From NCBI GenBank assembly GCA_023014485.1, contig JAJOZX010005635.1:124001-188000 (forward strand): DNA of 64,000 bases, written 5' to 3'. Positions 11,683-21,716 of this stretch are shown one piece after another (position 1 is the stretch's first letter; each line of letters begins with the position of its first letter). The position numbers were made by a program, and so were the translations under genes. The stretch is from Bathynomus jamesi (taxonomy: Eukaryota; Arthropoda; Malacostraca; Isopoda; Cirolanidae). The notes under the pieces are model-generated. The model was not told where the DNA came from. It worked only from the letters and a program-made list of their open reading frames with translations, and ran no database searches.

Positions 11683-12498
11683 CAATGTTCCCTCTAAGGT
11701 GTGCGCGTGCACACGCATTGTGAAACCCACGCACACAGCAAAATAAAATGCGCACAGGCTCAAGCGTATCATGAGTCACGATAGTAAATGAAGTAATTTA
11801 AAAAATTGCAGTTTAATGAATTCTATAAAGAACAAATTAAGAAACTGCTTGAAAGAAAATCATTTGGACATGCTCATGCGAATTAAAAGTTACCTGAATG
11901 ATGACGGATATATTAATCTTCATAGAGTTTATTTGGAATGGGCAAATGCTAAAGATCGTAGAGAGAAATCATAATCATACTTAAATGAAAGGTACTTTCA
12001 TTTAATGTTATTTCGATTACATTTTATTTGATTGAATTTTATTATTTTTTATTTTATTCCTATTTTGTGAATGGATAAAATCATGTATTAATCTTGATAG
12101 TCTATTTTAATTTGCTAAATGCTAAAAACTGTTTTGAGAAATGATAACTAAAATAGTCATTTTTAATTAATGTTATTTTTATTTTATTTCTTTATTTTGT
12201 TGAATTTTATTTTACTATTTCTTATTTTATTTATATTTTTAGAATGGATAAAATGTTTTCTTTTTTAAAAATATATAATATTGCAAAGAGTTTCTTAATA
12301 TCTATTTAATAGTACCATAATGATCAAGCTATCACCTTATGGAAATAATATTTATTAAGTATTTAATATTTATATATATTTAATTTTGAAGATAATAGTA
12401 CTCAGAAAAGTTTGCACAATTTTTCACCATGAATCTAAATGTATGCACAACGAAAATTTTTTGCGCACACGGACTAAAAAAAATTAGAGGGAACATTG
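11683..12498. mobile_element. Nonautonomous hAT element with intact 8-bp target duplication
   Basis: The termini are a perfect 15-base inverted repeat, CAATGTTCCCTCTAA. The flanks are CTTACATA on both sides (11675-11682 and 12499-12506), an exact 8-bp duplication as expected for hAT. The subterminal part carries alternating GTGCGCGTGCACACGC. The interior is AT-rich and has no long ORF. Confidence 0.9.
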
Positions 12499-12803
12499 CT
12501 TACATATTAACTAATTTCATTTAAATGATTAATAAATTTGGTATTTACGTATTATCAGAACTACAAAATTGTTTATGATGTATTTTTGCTCTCATCATTT
12601 TTGTTTAAATTAACAAAAATATCATAACTTAACCGAACTAATTATCAAAGGTGTACAGTTGACCTAACTAGGCATTTTCCAATATATTAACCTGTTAGGT
12701 TAATTCAATGCCTGGTTAGGTCAATTGAATGCCTGGTTAGGTCAACTGTACGCCCTTGATGATTGATTAGGTTATGATATTTTTATTAGTTTAAACGAAA
12801 ATG

Positions 12804-13091
12804 CCCCGCAAGGGCGTTCTAAGCTCGTGCTCTTGAGTGCTCTTTGTGCTCGTTTGTACGTGCTTGTTCCTGGAGGTTTCACGTGCGCCCTCCCGGCCCT
12901 AGCACCCAAGGATGATGGGACTCGACCCTGCAGTCCTTGTCATCCTTGGTCTTTTTCCACTTCGACTGTCCCCTCCACCCTTTCTTTTTCCTCTGTCTTT
13001 CCTCTCACTTTTTCTTTGTTTTTCCAGCTGAGATATGCCCTTTTAAATAGAGGCGAATCGGTTCTTCCCGAACTTTAAAAAAAAAAAAAAA
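12804..13091 (+). mobile_element. SINE-like retroposon, copy 1
   Basis: A roughly 275-base GC-rich body starting CCCCGCAAGGGCG ends in a run of about 17 A. It is flanked by a direct repeat AACGAAAATG (12794-12803 and 13093-13102), the target duplication expected of LINE-driven retroposition. A second, inverted copy lies at 45634-45910 with its own duplication. The origin of the head is not clear: no convincing tRNA A and B boxes on the plus strand. An ORF across it (12827-13078) is not considered coding. Confidence 0.85.
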
Positions 13092-13529
13092 AAACGAAAA
13101 TGATGAGAGCAAAAATATAGAACAAACAGTTTGGTGGTGGGTGGTTGAGTATTCCCATTAACAGAAAAGCACTAATTGGTTAAATAGGTATCATGAAATA
13201 TTAGGGGTAATGTTCTTTCTTATTCCCTGACCTCAGCACCCAATTGAATACCCAGTTAGGTCAACTGTATGTCCTTGATGATTGGTTAGGCTAAGTTATG
13301 ATATTTTCATTAGTTTTAATGAAAATATCACAACTTAACCTAACCAATAGGTTAGGTCATTTCTGAAAAAATGGCACATTTCCTAAGGAAATGAAGGTAA
13401 TTTTCAAACAGTATGCATCAAATTACCTAAGAAAAACATGTTTTCAATTCATTAGTGAGATGCGTATTAAAACGAATAATTACCATTTTTCTATATAACC
13501 TGGCCATATTATATGGTAACATGGTAAAA

Positions 13530-13905
13530 ATTTTATAGTGGGTATACTAGGGGCCCTTCGCTCATCTGGGTGTGTCTACTGTTAATATAAACAAACCATA
13601 AATACAGTTACATGCAAAATTAAGATCCAATTGATCTCTGCTAATTGCAGAGTGTCACGTATCTGTTAGCTATACATTAACTTCAAAACTTTGGGTCTTG
13701 TAGATCATTCATCAATACCACTACTGTACTAATTGTAGATATCACATGGTTATCTATACAGCTATATAGCCATATATCTACATAGCTACAACCTGAATAA
13801 TATAATACAAGCTCTACAATTAAGATAAAAGGAGTAAGTGGGACTGTAAAGACTGTATAGAGTATTTGAATGTACACCTATTCAGAGTCTCCCATTTAAA
13901 GATGT
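13530..13905. repeat. Interspersed repeat, first part of a split copy
   Basis: Segments such as GACTGTAAAGACTGTA and TCTCCCATTTAAAG (13837-13906) match the repeat at 51049-51480 in the same order. The continuation of that repeat appears at 15640-15827, so this copy seems split by about 1.7 kb containing the Tigger element. It may be the 3' untranslated end of a CR1 LINE. Confidence 0.55.
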
Positions 13906-14381
13906 CTATGTATTATATTTTATTTTATTGGGTTCAGAATCCTAGCTGAGCCCTGAATGACCAAGCTCTGAAGGGCCAGTTTAACCTACAGTTAAGCTAG
14001 ACTAAAACTTATGGACTTGGAGGTCCTATTAGGTCCTACTTAGGGTTGCTGACTTGATGTGGGCCTACCTTAGGCCTCAGTTGCATAAAATTGAGATAAA
14101 AAATAAAAGGGGCACTATTTATGGTCTTTCTAAACCTTGCAACAACACACAACCTGCACCACTGCACGATGCAATAATCTTGTATCTAAACAACCAAACT
14201 GAATTGCAGGAGAGCTCTCTATAAGACCACGCCCTGTAAGTGTCGCATTTAACAAACGAGTAGGAAGGACGCACAGTGCCCCAAAAAAATGATGTCGCCA
14301 GAGCCCAAAAATGCTAGCTCTAGATTAAGTGAATTTTTCACTAACCTTACAATTATGAGATGGATATACACACACCTTAAC
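13906..14381. other. Unassigned spacer
   Basis: Sequence without a recognisable ORF or terminal repeat. A loose similarity of GGCCTACCTTAGGCCTCAGTTG to a segment near 4490-4530 hints at a shared repeat, but this is weak. Confidence 0.4.
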
Positions 14382-14385
14382 TTAA

Positions 14386-14457
14386 CCCTTTAACGACGGG
14401 TAGCATGCCCGTCATATGAGCCTCACGCCAATATAATGGCTTCCCGTCATTAAGGGG
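14386..14457. mobile_element. 72-bp piggyBac-type mini element
   Basis: CCCTTTAACGACGGG at the left is matched inverted by CCCGTCATTAAGGGG at the right. TTAA flanks both sides (14382-14385 and 14458-14461). TTAA duplication with CCC termini is the piggyBac pattern. It abuts the Tigger element. Confidence 0.7.
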
Positions 14458-14463
14458 TTAATA

Positions 14464-15625
14464 CAGTGAGGCCTTGCATAATGAACGCCTTAAATAGCGA
14501 ATTTTTGCTTAATGAATTACCTCCATAAGGCTCAATTGATTTAAATAACGATTTTACCTTGCAGAACGAATTTGGTAACGAAAAACGTAACACATTTTCT
14601 GTTCAGTTGGAGGTTGGTAGCTGTCGTGAGCAGTTGTGTACAACACAATTGCTCACTATTAAATTTTAATTTATTAGCTTTATAAGTGTATAAAACGTGT
14701 AGTCATGGCCCCTAAAAGACCTTCATCATCTGCTAATGCTCCAAAGAAATCTAGGAAAACTATCAGTCTCCAGATGAAGCAGGACATTATTAAAAAAAGT
14801 GAATCTGAAATGAGCACCAAACTTGCTGCTGAATATGGATTGTCTGCCAGTACAGTTTCGACGATTTTTAAGAAGGAAGAAATTATGAAAACTAAAGTAA
14901 GTGATGCTACAAGTAGACTTATTAAAGGAAGGGAAGCTATTGCTGAAATGGAGAGAGTTTTACTGATATGGATTAAAGAAAAGGAAATGAAGGGGGAATC
15001 CATTACTAAGGCATTCATTAGTGACAAGGCAGTGCAAATATATGAACAAATTAAGGAATCCCTTCCAGCATCAGTTGAAAGATATGAATCATTCAATGCA
15101 AGTCGTGGGTGGTTTGAAAATTTCAAGAGAAAGTCAGGAATTAAGAACATTATAAGGCATGGTGAGGCTGCAAGTGCTGATACTGAGGGAGCAAAGGAAT
15201 TTAAAATAGAATTTGCAGAACTTGTTGAGGAGGAGGATTATTTGCCTCAAAAAGTTTTTAATGCCGATGAAACTGGCTTATTTTGGAAAAAGCTACCGAA
15301 CAGAACCTATATTACTAGAGAAGAGTCCAAACTGCCTGGCCATAAACCAATGAAAGACTGGTTTACTTTACTTATGGCTGGGAATGCATCAGGGGACCTG
15401 AAGATTAAGTCTATGCTTGTGTATCATTCCCAAAATCCCAGGATATTCAAGCAGGAGGAGGTGAACCCATTAAAAAAATGGGTAAACAAGCGCAAAAAGG
15501 GTCAAAATTTGGGCTCTGGAACGAATTACTGAAAATCCCATTGAACTAATGCATTGCATAACGAATTTTTCAGTTAATGAATGACCTTCTGGAACGAATT
15601 AAATTCGTTATGCAAGGCCCCACTG
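14464..15625 (+). mobile_element. Tigger/pogo-type DNA transposon, internally deleted
   Basis: The termini CAGTGAGGCCTTGCATAA and, inverted, CAGTGGGGCCTTGCATAA are flanked by TA on both sides (14462-14463 and 15626-15627). Subterminal AACGAATTT motifs repeat near each end. The element contains a truncated transposase ORF. The TA duplication and CAGTG termini fit the Tc1/mariner-pogo group. Confidence 0.9.
14705..15532 (+). pseudogene. Tigger-like transposase, C-terminally truncated
   Basis: 275 codons from ATG. Residues 1-60 form a CENP-B type helix-turn-helix (KKSRKTISLQMKQDIIKK, LAAEYGLSASTVSTIFK). Residues 75-155 form the second HTH with FNASRGWFENFKRKSGI. The DDE core begins with FNADETGLFWKKLPNRT at about residue 185, which carries the first catalytic Asp, followed by PMKDWFTLLMAGNASGDLK. 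After VNPLKKWVNKRKK the frame runs into the 3' terminal region, so the second Asp and the third acidic residue are missing. Full-length relatives are about 450-600 residues. The loss is an internal deletion, since the 3' terminal repeat is present. Confidence 0.9.
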
Positions 15626-15639
15626 TATATACAAGCAAT

Positions 15640-15827
15640 GCTGCATCAATCAGCTTAGTCATCATATCACCTTGGGACAATAATGGCTCTTCCTCTTCTA
15701 GATTTTCTAACACTATGAGGCAAGTGAACATAATGAGTCTTCCATACATCACATTGCTATGGGGGGGCACCGCTCATCAGAGAAATCTCTTTAAATGGGG
15801 TGGGTATAAAGACAGAGCGTATCCCCT
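15640..15827. repeat. Interspersed repeat, second part of a split copy
   Basis: CTATGGGGGGGCACC, then AATCTCTTTAAATGGGGTG and GTATCCC match 51530-51590 in order. See 13530-13905 for the first part. The Sola-like transposon is inserted at its right edge. Confidence 0.6.
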
Positions 15828-16290
15828 AGCCGGGTCATTCCATGTCAACTCAGCCACAAAATGGCACTTTTTGCACTCACCCCTTTCAATTTTGCTCATA
15901 CTTGGCACAATAGCAGATATACATGCCAAACTTAAATTCCCAAATTATTAGAGCTGACTGACCTTTGGTTACTGAGATACAAGGTCACAAAGTTGTGACA
16001 TTTTGACCTTTTTTGCGTTAAATGACTATTTTCAAAATGGTGTAACTAAAAAACTATTAAAGCTAGAGCATTGATTTTGGTCTCATTTTAAAGCTCTTTA
16101 GTAGCCCCTTGTTTATTGTCTTGTTAAATATCTCTACTGTGAAAAATAAAAAAATCCCTTCAAAAGTTGACCTTTGACCTTGAATAAAAAAAAAATACCT
16201 TCTCCTAAAAATTCAATTTTTTTGCATTAATACCTTGAGTCATGTACAACAAAATCCCAAGAAGCTGTAAGTGGCTGATAACTAGTTCAA

Positions 16291-16756
16291 TGTGTAGTGA
16301 ATACTCTTATTTTAGTTTCAAGTTAAATGTTAATTTTACCGTCTTGAATTTCGGAATAGTATAAATTCATTTTAAATTAGTTACCCCATTATAATTCAAT
16401 TGTGAACCACATTAATACTAATTTTATGTATACTATATTATTTTATTGTATGTAAACATAATTAATTATATATCACAATTGTCAGTTAATTATTTATATT
16501 CAAATATTTATTTTAATCTAATACCATGTCCATTTTACAAATAAATAATAGAAAACCAAAGGTTATATTTTCCACCTTTGGTACTGTCGCAGTTTCGCCT
16601 AACGGACTCAATACGGCTAGTGAGATAATCACTGGTTGGCACTTAACTAGCGGCAGTGCTTATGGCTACATCATCCAGGTTAACCTATACCGGATAGATG
16701 CGCTACGGTCCCAAGCCGTAGCTTGCCTAGGCCGATGACGACGACGTAAACCAACA
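16291..16756 (+). repeat. 5' LTR of Gypsy element 1
   Basis: 466 bases from TGTGTAGTGAATAC to AAACCAACA, matched by the right LTR. The TG...CA ends are as expected. An ORF inside (16526-16738) is shared with the other LTR and is not a gene. A GACGACGACG run lies near the end. Confidence 0.95.
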
Positions 16757-16758
16757 AT

Positions 16759-16776
16759 TGGTGACCCCGGAGCTGG
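16759..16776 (+). other. Primer binding site of Gypsy element 1
   Basis: TGGTGACCCCGGAGCTGG starts two bases after the LTR and opens with TGG, the complement of a tRNA CCA end. The tRNA identity is not settled from sequence alone. Confidence 0.8.
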
Positions 16777-16784
16777 ATTACCCC

Positions 16785-16945
16785 TTCTACCCGAACGACT
16801 AAGACTAGACTGTAATGTCGTTCGTGCCCATCACCCCCTTCACCCGAACGACTAGGACTAGACTGTAACGTCGTTCGTGCCCACCACCCCCTTCACCCGA
16901 GCGACTAGGACCAGACTGTAATGTCGCTCGTGCCCTCTGCCCCTC
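16785..16945 (+). repeat. Tandem repeat in the leader of Gypsy element 1
   Basis: Nearly three copies of a unit of about 56 bases containing CCCGAACGACTAGGACTAG and TGTAATGTCGTTCGTGCCC, between the primer site and gag. Units differ by a few substitutions. Open frames on the minus strand here are products of the repeat. Confidence 0.85.
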
Positions 16946-17043
16946 ACCCCTGCCCGTGCGCTCTGTACCTGCGCTCGTCTCAACCTCCACTCCTTCGTTG
17001 GGACCTTGTCGTCTTGCTTGTACGTCAGCAAGCATAGGAGAAG

Positions 17044-17808
17044 ATGCCTGACGACGCTGGTGCCATCTCCCACTTGAGCGTAAAGCTCCCCGTCTTCTGG
17101 CCGGGTGATCCATTTATTTGGTTCCACCAAGTGGAATCACAATTCAACTTGGGAAGGATCACCGCTAGCAGGACGAAATACGATCATGTTTTGTCCTCTC
17201 TACCAGCGAGCATCATCTCTGAAGTCCGTGACGTCATCGTATCTACTTCCACGAGTGAGGACCCATACAACGATCTGAAGTCTGCCATCCTGTGCCGCAC
17301 CACTGTCTCCGAGCGTGAGAAACTACATCAGTTAATCTCAAAAGAAGAACTTGGAGACCGTAAGCCCACTCAAATGCTGAGGGCTATGCAGTGCGCTCTA
17401 GGCGAACGCGCACAAACCTTCGATAAGGACATCTTTAGACAGTTGTTCTTGCAGAAACTTCCTCCATCAGCTCAGCGTGTCTTGGCCACTATGGATCCTG
17501 CTACTCCAGTTGATAAACTAGCAGAAACTGCCGACAAAGTAGTGGAGATTGACACAGCTCCGGTCAACAACGTGAACACACAATCGGAACTGGAGTTGAA
17601 AGTGGAAGAGTTAAGTCAACAACTCAACCACGTTTGTTCTCTGCTACAACATCAACGGCAAAGAAGCCATTCTCGGTCAAGATTTACGAAGAAGTATCGT
17701 TCGAGTTCCGGGAAGATCTGCTTCTACCACGCCAAATTTGGAAAGAAGGCTAGGAAGTGCATCTCCCCTTGCAATTTTTCGTCGGAAAACCCCAGCAGCG
17801 AGTCCTAA
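17044..17808 (+). CDS. gag: Gag-like protein of Gypsy element 1
   Basis: 254 codons from ATG. Residues 10-100 form a retrotransposon gag capsid-like region ([20 protein letters not shown], later [20 protein letters not shown]). A coiled-coil-like stretch ([20 protein letters not shown]) is near residue 180, and a basic Ser/Arg segment precedes the C-terminus. The end has [19 protein letters not shown], a Cys/His motif common in this Gypsy lineage in place of a standard zinc knuckle. Structural role: particle assembly and RNA binding. The ORF is intact. Pol starts in the -1 frame with an overlap of about 50 bases, which suggests ribosomal frameshifting. Confidence 0.9.
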   Translation: MPDDAGAISHLSVKLPVFWPGDPFIWFHQVESQFNLGRITASRTKYDHVLSSLPASIISEVRDVIVSTSTSEDPYNDLKSAILCRTTVSEREKLHQLISKEELGDRKPTQMLRAMQCALGERAQTFDKDIFRQLFLQKLPPSAQRVLATMDPATPVDKLAETADKVVEIDTAPVNNVNTQSELELKVEELSQQLNHVCSLLQHQRQRSHSRSRFTKKYRSSSGKICFYHAKFGKKARKCISPCNFSSENPSSES

Positions 17809-20800
17809 TGGCGTCTAGTACTCGCACTGCCAACCTGTTATTCATAAAGGACAGGAACTCTGGTGTCAATTTCTTGGTCGATACTGGAGCGTCAGTCAGT
17901 GTATTCCCTCAAAAATCTGGTCATACGCACTTGGAATCTCCGCCTCTATACGCTGCTAACGGTTCACGCATACCCACGTACGGTACTCAGTCGCGTGAAC
18001 TAAACTTGGGCCTTCACCGATCCTTCAAGTGGATTTTCATCTGTGCTCAAGTGCAGCATCCCATAATCGGCGCTGACTTCCTCCAGCATTTCAAACTCCT
18101 GGTGGATCTTGACAAGCGACGCTTATGCGACCAGGCCACACTGCTTTCTGTTCTTGCCAAACAGGTTGCCCTTCCGGACGCCTCGAACTCTGCACTTTCC
18201 CTCGTTCCCCCTAATTCCATGTACCAGTGCCTTTTCCAACGATATCCAGGAATTCTTCAACCTATGCAGATGGGTGATACCATTAAGCACACCATTACCC
18301 ATCACATTACAACAAAAGGTCCCCCTGTGTTTGCAAAACCCAGACGTCTTGCCCCGGACAAACTGAAAGCTGCCAAATCGGAATTCCAGCTTATGATAGA
18401 TCTTGGGATAATAAGACCTTCCAAAAGCAGTTGGTCCTCTCCCCTACACCTGGTCCAGAAGAAGTCAGGAGACTGGAGACCATGTGGGGATTACCGGTTT
18501 TTGAATTCGACAACCATCCCGGACCGATATCCGGTACCAAATGTCCAAGACTTTACTTCTCTTCTCCACGGCAAATCTATCTTCAGTAAAATAGATCTCG
18601 TTAAGGCTTTCCACCACATTCCCGTAGAGCCTTCGGATATTCCCAAGACTGCAGTTTGTACACCATTTGGGTTATTCGAATTTTTGAAGATGCCGTTCAG
18701 GCTACGGAATGCTGCGCAAACCTTTCAGAGGTTTATAGATGAGGTCACCAGAGGCTTAGACTTTGTTTATGCCTACATCGATGATTTGCTTGTGGCCAGC
18801 TCAACGGAAGAGGAACATAAGGAACATCTTTCACGCCTCTTTCAACGCTTAGAACAATACGGTGTTACTATTAATGCATCTAAGTGTGTGTTTGCACAGC
18901 CAACCTTGGAATTTCTTGGTCACACGATTTCGCAGCACGGAATTACCCCCCTTCAGGACAAGTGTGAAGTGATAAAAAATTACCCTATGCCAAGTAATCA
19001 GCGTGAGTTACGTCGGTTTCTAGGTTTGGTAAATTATTACCACAAGTTCATTAAAAACTGTGCCAGTGTTCTTGCTCCTCTACACGCTATGATCACACAC
19101 AAACGCAAGGTAACGAAATTGGTATGGTGTAGCGATAGTTTACAGGCGTTCGACAATGCCAAAAATGCTATCAATAGTGCATTGTCTCTGTCATTTCCTA
19201 TCAGTGATGCCCCCCTAACTCTGACGGTCGATGCCTCAGATGTTGCGATCGGTGGAGTGTTGGAACAAACCATTAACGGTCAACAAGCACCCATCGCGTT
19301 TTACTCGAAAAAGCTGCAGCCAGCCCAAACGCGTTATAGTGCTTTCGGACGTGAACTTCTTGCTATTTACTTAAACGTGAAGCATTTTCAACATTTCCTT
19401 GAAGGCCGAGAGTTTTGTGTTTTTACCGACCACAAACCTTTGTCACTGTCTTCAATAAAAACAGCTGTAACCACTCTCCCAGAGTCATCAGGCAACTCGA
19501 TTATATCTCGCAATTTACCACAGATATCCGCCACATCAAAGGTGTCTTGAACACTCCAGCGGATGCACTTTCAAGAATAGAGATTACTTCTGTTACCCTC
19601 AGCTCTACACTGTGGAATGCTATTGCACAGGATCAAGATAAGGATACGGAACTACAAGACCTGCTCAGAGAAGACTCCACTCACTCACTTTCCCTCAAGA
19701 AAATGAGTGTGCCAGGATTGTCTGTGCCCCTCTATTGCGACGTATCAACAGCTGCTATTCGCCCTTATGTCCCTCCATGTCACAGAAAAGCAGTCTTCAC
19801 GGATCTTCATAAGCCCTCCCATCCTGGTATCCGTGCTTCGCAACACCTGGTTACCTCTCGCTTTGTTTGGCCCTCGATGCGGAAGGATGTCAAACATTGG
19901 ACCAAAACGTGCCTTGCCTGCCAGCGTGCCAAAGTCCAAAGGCACACCAGGTCCCCCTTTGACGCATTTCGCCCCCATCCCAGCGATTTGAGGTAATTCA
20001 TGTAGACATTGTTGGCCCTCTTCCAGTGATTCAAGGCCAACGTTATCTGCTCACCTGTCTCGACCGCTTTTCCAGATGGCCTGAAGCCATCCCACTTCCT
20101 GATATCCAAGCGGACACTGTTGCAAGAGCCTTTCTTCATGGATGGGTATCAAGATTTGGATTGCCGACAAAAGTCATCACTGACCAAGGTCGCCAATTTG
20201 AGTCTTCGCTTTGGAAGAAGTTTACCAGCTTGTTGGGTACAGTACATGCGCATACCTGTGCGTATCATCCGCAAGCTAACGGCCTCGTCGAACGCTTCCA
20301 TCGCCAGCTGAAGTCATCCCTTATGTGTCACGAAGACTCCCATTGGATGGATAAGCTTCCACTCGTGTTGCTTGGTATTCGCTCTGCATTTAAGAGTGAT
20401 CTGAAGACTACAGCGGCTGAACTAGTCTATGGAACAACACTGCGGCTACCAGGTGGCTACTTCACTGCAGGGGATAAGTCATGTGATCCTACGGAATTCG
20501 CTCAAACACTTTCCTCTCACATGCAGTCCCTTCAGCCTGTTCCCCCTCGATTGACTAGCCAACAGAACATCTTTGTTTCCCCAGCCCTCCAGTCTTGCAC
20601 CCACGTTTTCGTTCGTGTACCTGTCCCAAAACGGCCTCTCCAATGTCCATATGACGGACCCTATGAAGTTCTCCGACGTACGCGCAAATCATTTCTCTCC
20701 AGCGCGGTTCCAAGGTCGACAAGGTTTCTATCGATCGTCTTAAGCCTGCGTTTTTGGAATCAACCTTAAGTGAGGTACATGTAGCTACCAAAAAGGTCAG

Positions 20801-20810
20801 GGAAATCTGT
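17757..20810 (+). pseudogene. pol: Pol polyprotein of Gypsy element 1 (protease, RT, RNase H, integrase), several frameshifts
   Basis: The first segment, 17757-19550, holds an aspartic protease ([11 protein letters not shown], residues 41-51; IIGADFL), an RT with GDYRFLNS and the catalytic YIDDLL at about residue 339, and RNase H with LTVDASD near residue 487 and TDHKPLS. Frame changes follow near 19440, near 19980 and near 20690. The second segment (19415-19996) carries DALSR and the integrase zinc site (H-x4-H, then CLACQ). The third (20026-20769) has the integrase core: ITDQGRQF for the second Asp, HPQANGLVERFHRQ for the Glu, and PYDGPYEVL of the C-terminal domain; the first Asp (VDIVGP) is just before it, upstream of 20026. 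The gene cannot make one polyprotein as it stands. Domain order is the normal Gypsy order. Confidence 0.93.
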
Positions 20811-20840
20811 GTCGTTCGGAACTCTTTGAACTTCCTCTCT

Positions 20841-20850
20841 GGTGGGGGAG
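20841..20850 (+). other. Polypurine tract of Gypsy element 1
   Basis: GGTGGGGGAG lies immediately before the right LTR, the site where plus-strand priming is expected. Confidence 0.85.
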
Positions 20851-21314
20851 TGTGTAGTGAATACTCTTATTTTAGTTTCAAGTTAAATGTTAATTTTACC
20901 GTCTTGAATTTCGGAATAGTATAAATTCATTTTAAATTAGTTACCCATTATAATTCAATTGTGAACCACATTAATACTAATTTTATGTATACTATATTAT
21001 TTTATTGTATGTAAACATAATTAATTATATATCACAATTGTCAGTTAATTATTTATATTCAAATATTTATTTTAATCTAATACCATGTCCATTTTACAAA
21101 TAAATAATAGAAAACCAAGGTTATATTTTCCACCTTTGGTACTGTTGCAGTTTCGCCTAACGGACTCAATACGGCTAGTGAGATAATCACTGGTTGGCAC
21201 TTAACTAGCGGCAGTGCTTATGGCTACATCATCCAGGTTAACCTATACCGGATAGATGCGCTACGGTCCCAAGCCGTAGCTTGCCTAGGCCGACGACGAC
21301 GACGTAAACCAACA
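20851..21314 (+). repeat. 3' LTR of Gypsy element 1
   Basis: Same ends as the left LTR. Differences seen by eye: one C lost in the ACCCCATT run, one A lost in CCAAAGG, and two single transitions. About 99% identity. Confidence 0.95.
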
Positions 21315-21716
21315 AATGTATAAAAAATAAATGAAGTTGGCATCATTCTTCAATTTTAGATTTTTTTTGTCAGTTCATTTATTTAAAAGTTCTGTTCTGA
21401 TATAGTGTCAGTGAAGACTTAGTTCAACTTAACATTATTAGTTCAAAAACCTTTTTGTGACCTGTGCCAAAAGAAGTCTTTTAAAAGACAACCAGGGTTA
21501 AACCCCTCGACAGCCCCAAATCTACTGGAGTAGCGCTGATCCAAAGGCCCAACTAGTATATAAGTACTGTCAACTTTACAGAGTTGACTCCTGACTTCAA
21601 GTTAGTTAATTTATTTTTACTAAATACATGTATAAAAATTTATTTAATAATTCATTAATTGTTATTGTTTTCTTTTCAGGATTTTCTTTGTGCTTTTGTG
21701 ATTTCAGAGTACAAAC

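Larger units (their letters stand above)
11449..13446. repeat. Large inverted repeat enclosing nested elements
   Basis: The arm at about 11449-11548 (with GCATACTGTTTGAAAATGA and GAAATGTGCCATTTTTCC) is found inverted at about 13343-13446. Inside are a hAT element (11683-12498), copies of the GGTTAGGTCAACTG repeat with its inverted partner (12640-12800 and 13230-13350), and a SINE-like insertion. It is best read as a foldback element expanded by later insertions. Confidence 0.65.
16291..21314 (+). mobile_element. Ty3/Gypsy LTR retrotransposon 1 (young, coding frames broken)
   Basis: Two direct LTRs (16291-16756 and 20851-21314), a primer binding site directly after the left one, gag, pol and a polypurine tract before the right one give a full structural element. 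By eye the LTRs differ at about four positions in 465, so the insertion is recent. The target is inside the left repeat of the Sola-like transposon; the empty site can be read from the right repeat near 24590. The flanks are TTCAA on the left and AATGT or CAAATG on the right, so the length of the target duplication is uncertain. Confidence 0.95.

Noticed and set aside
12827..13078. 83-codon ORF in a GC-rich segment
   Set aside because: It lies within the SINE-like retroposon, and the second copy at 45683-45886 shows the same frame only because the sequence is repeated. No domain.
16805..17130. Overlapping minus-strand ORFs rich in Arg and Gly
   Set aside because: They are antisense to the leader tandem repeat and gag start of Gypsy element 1.
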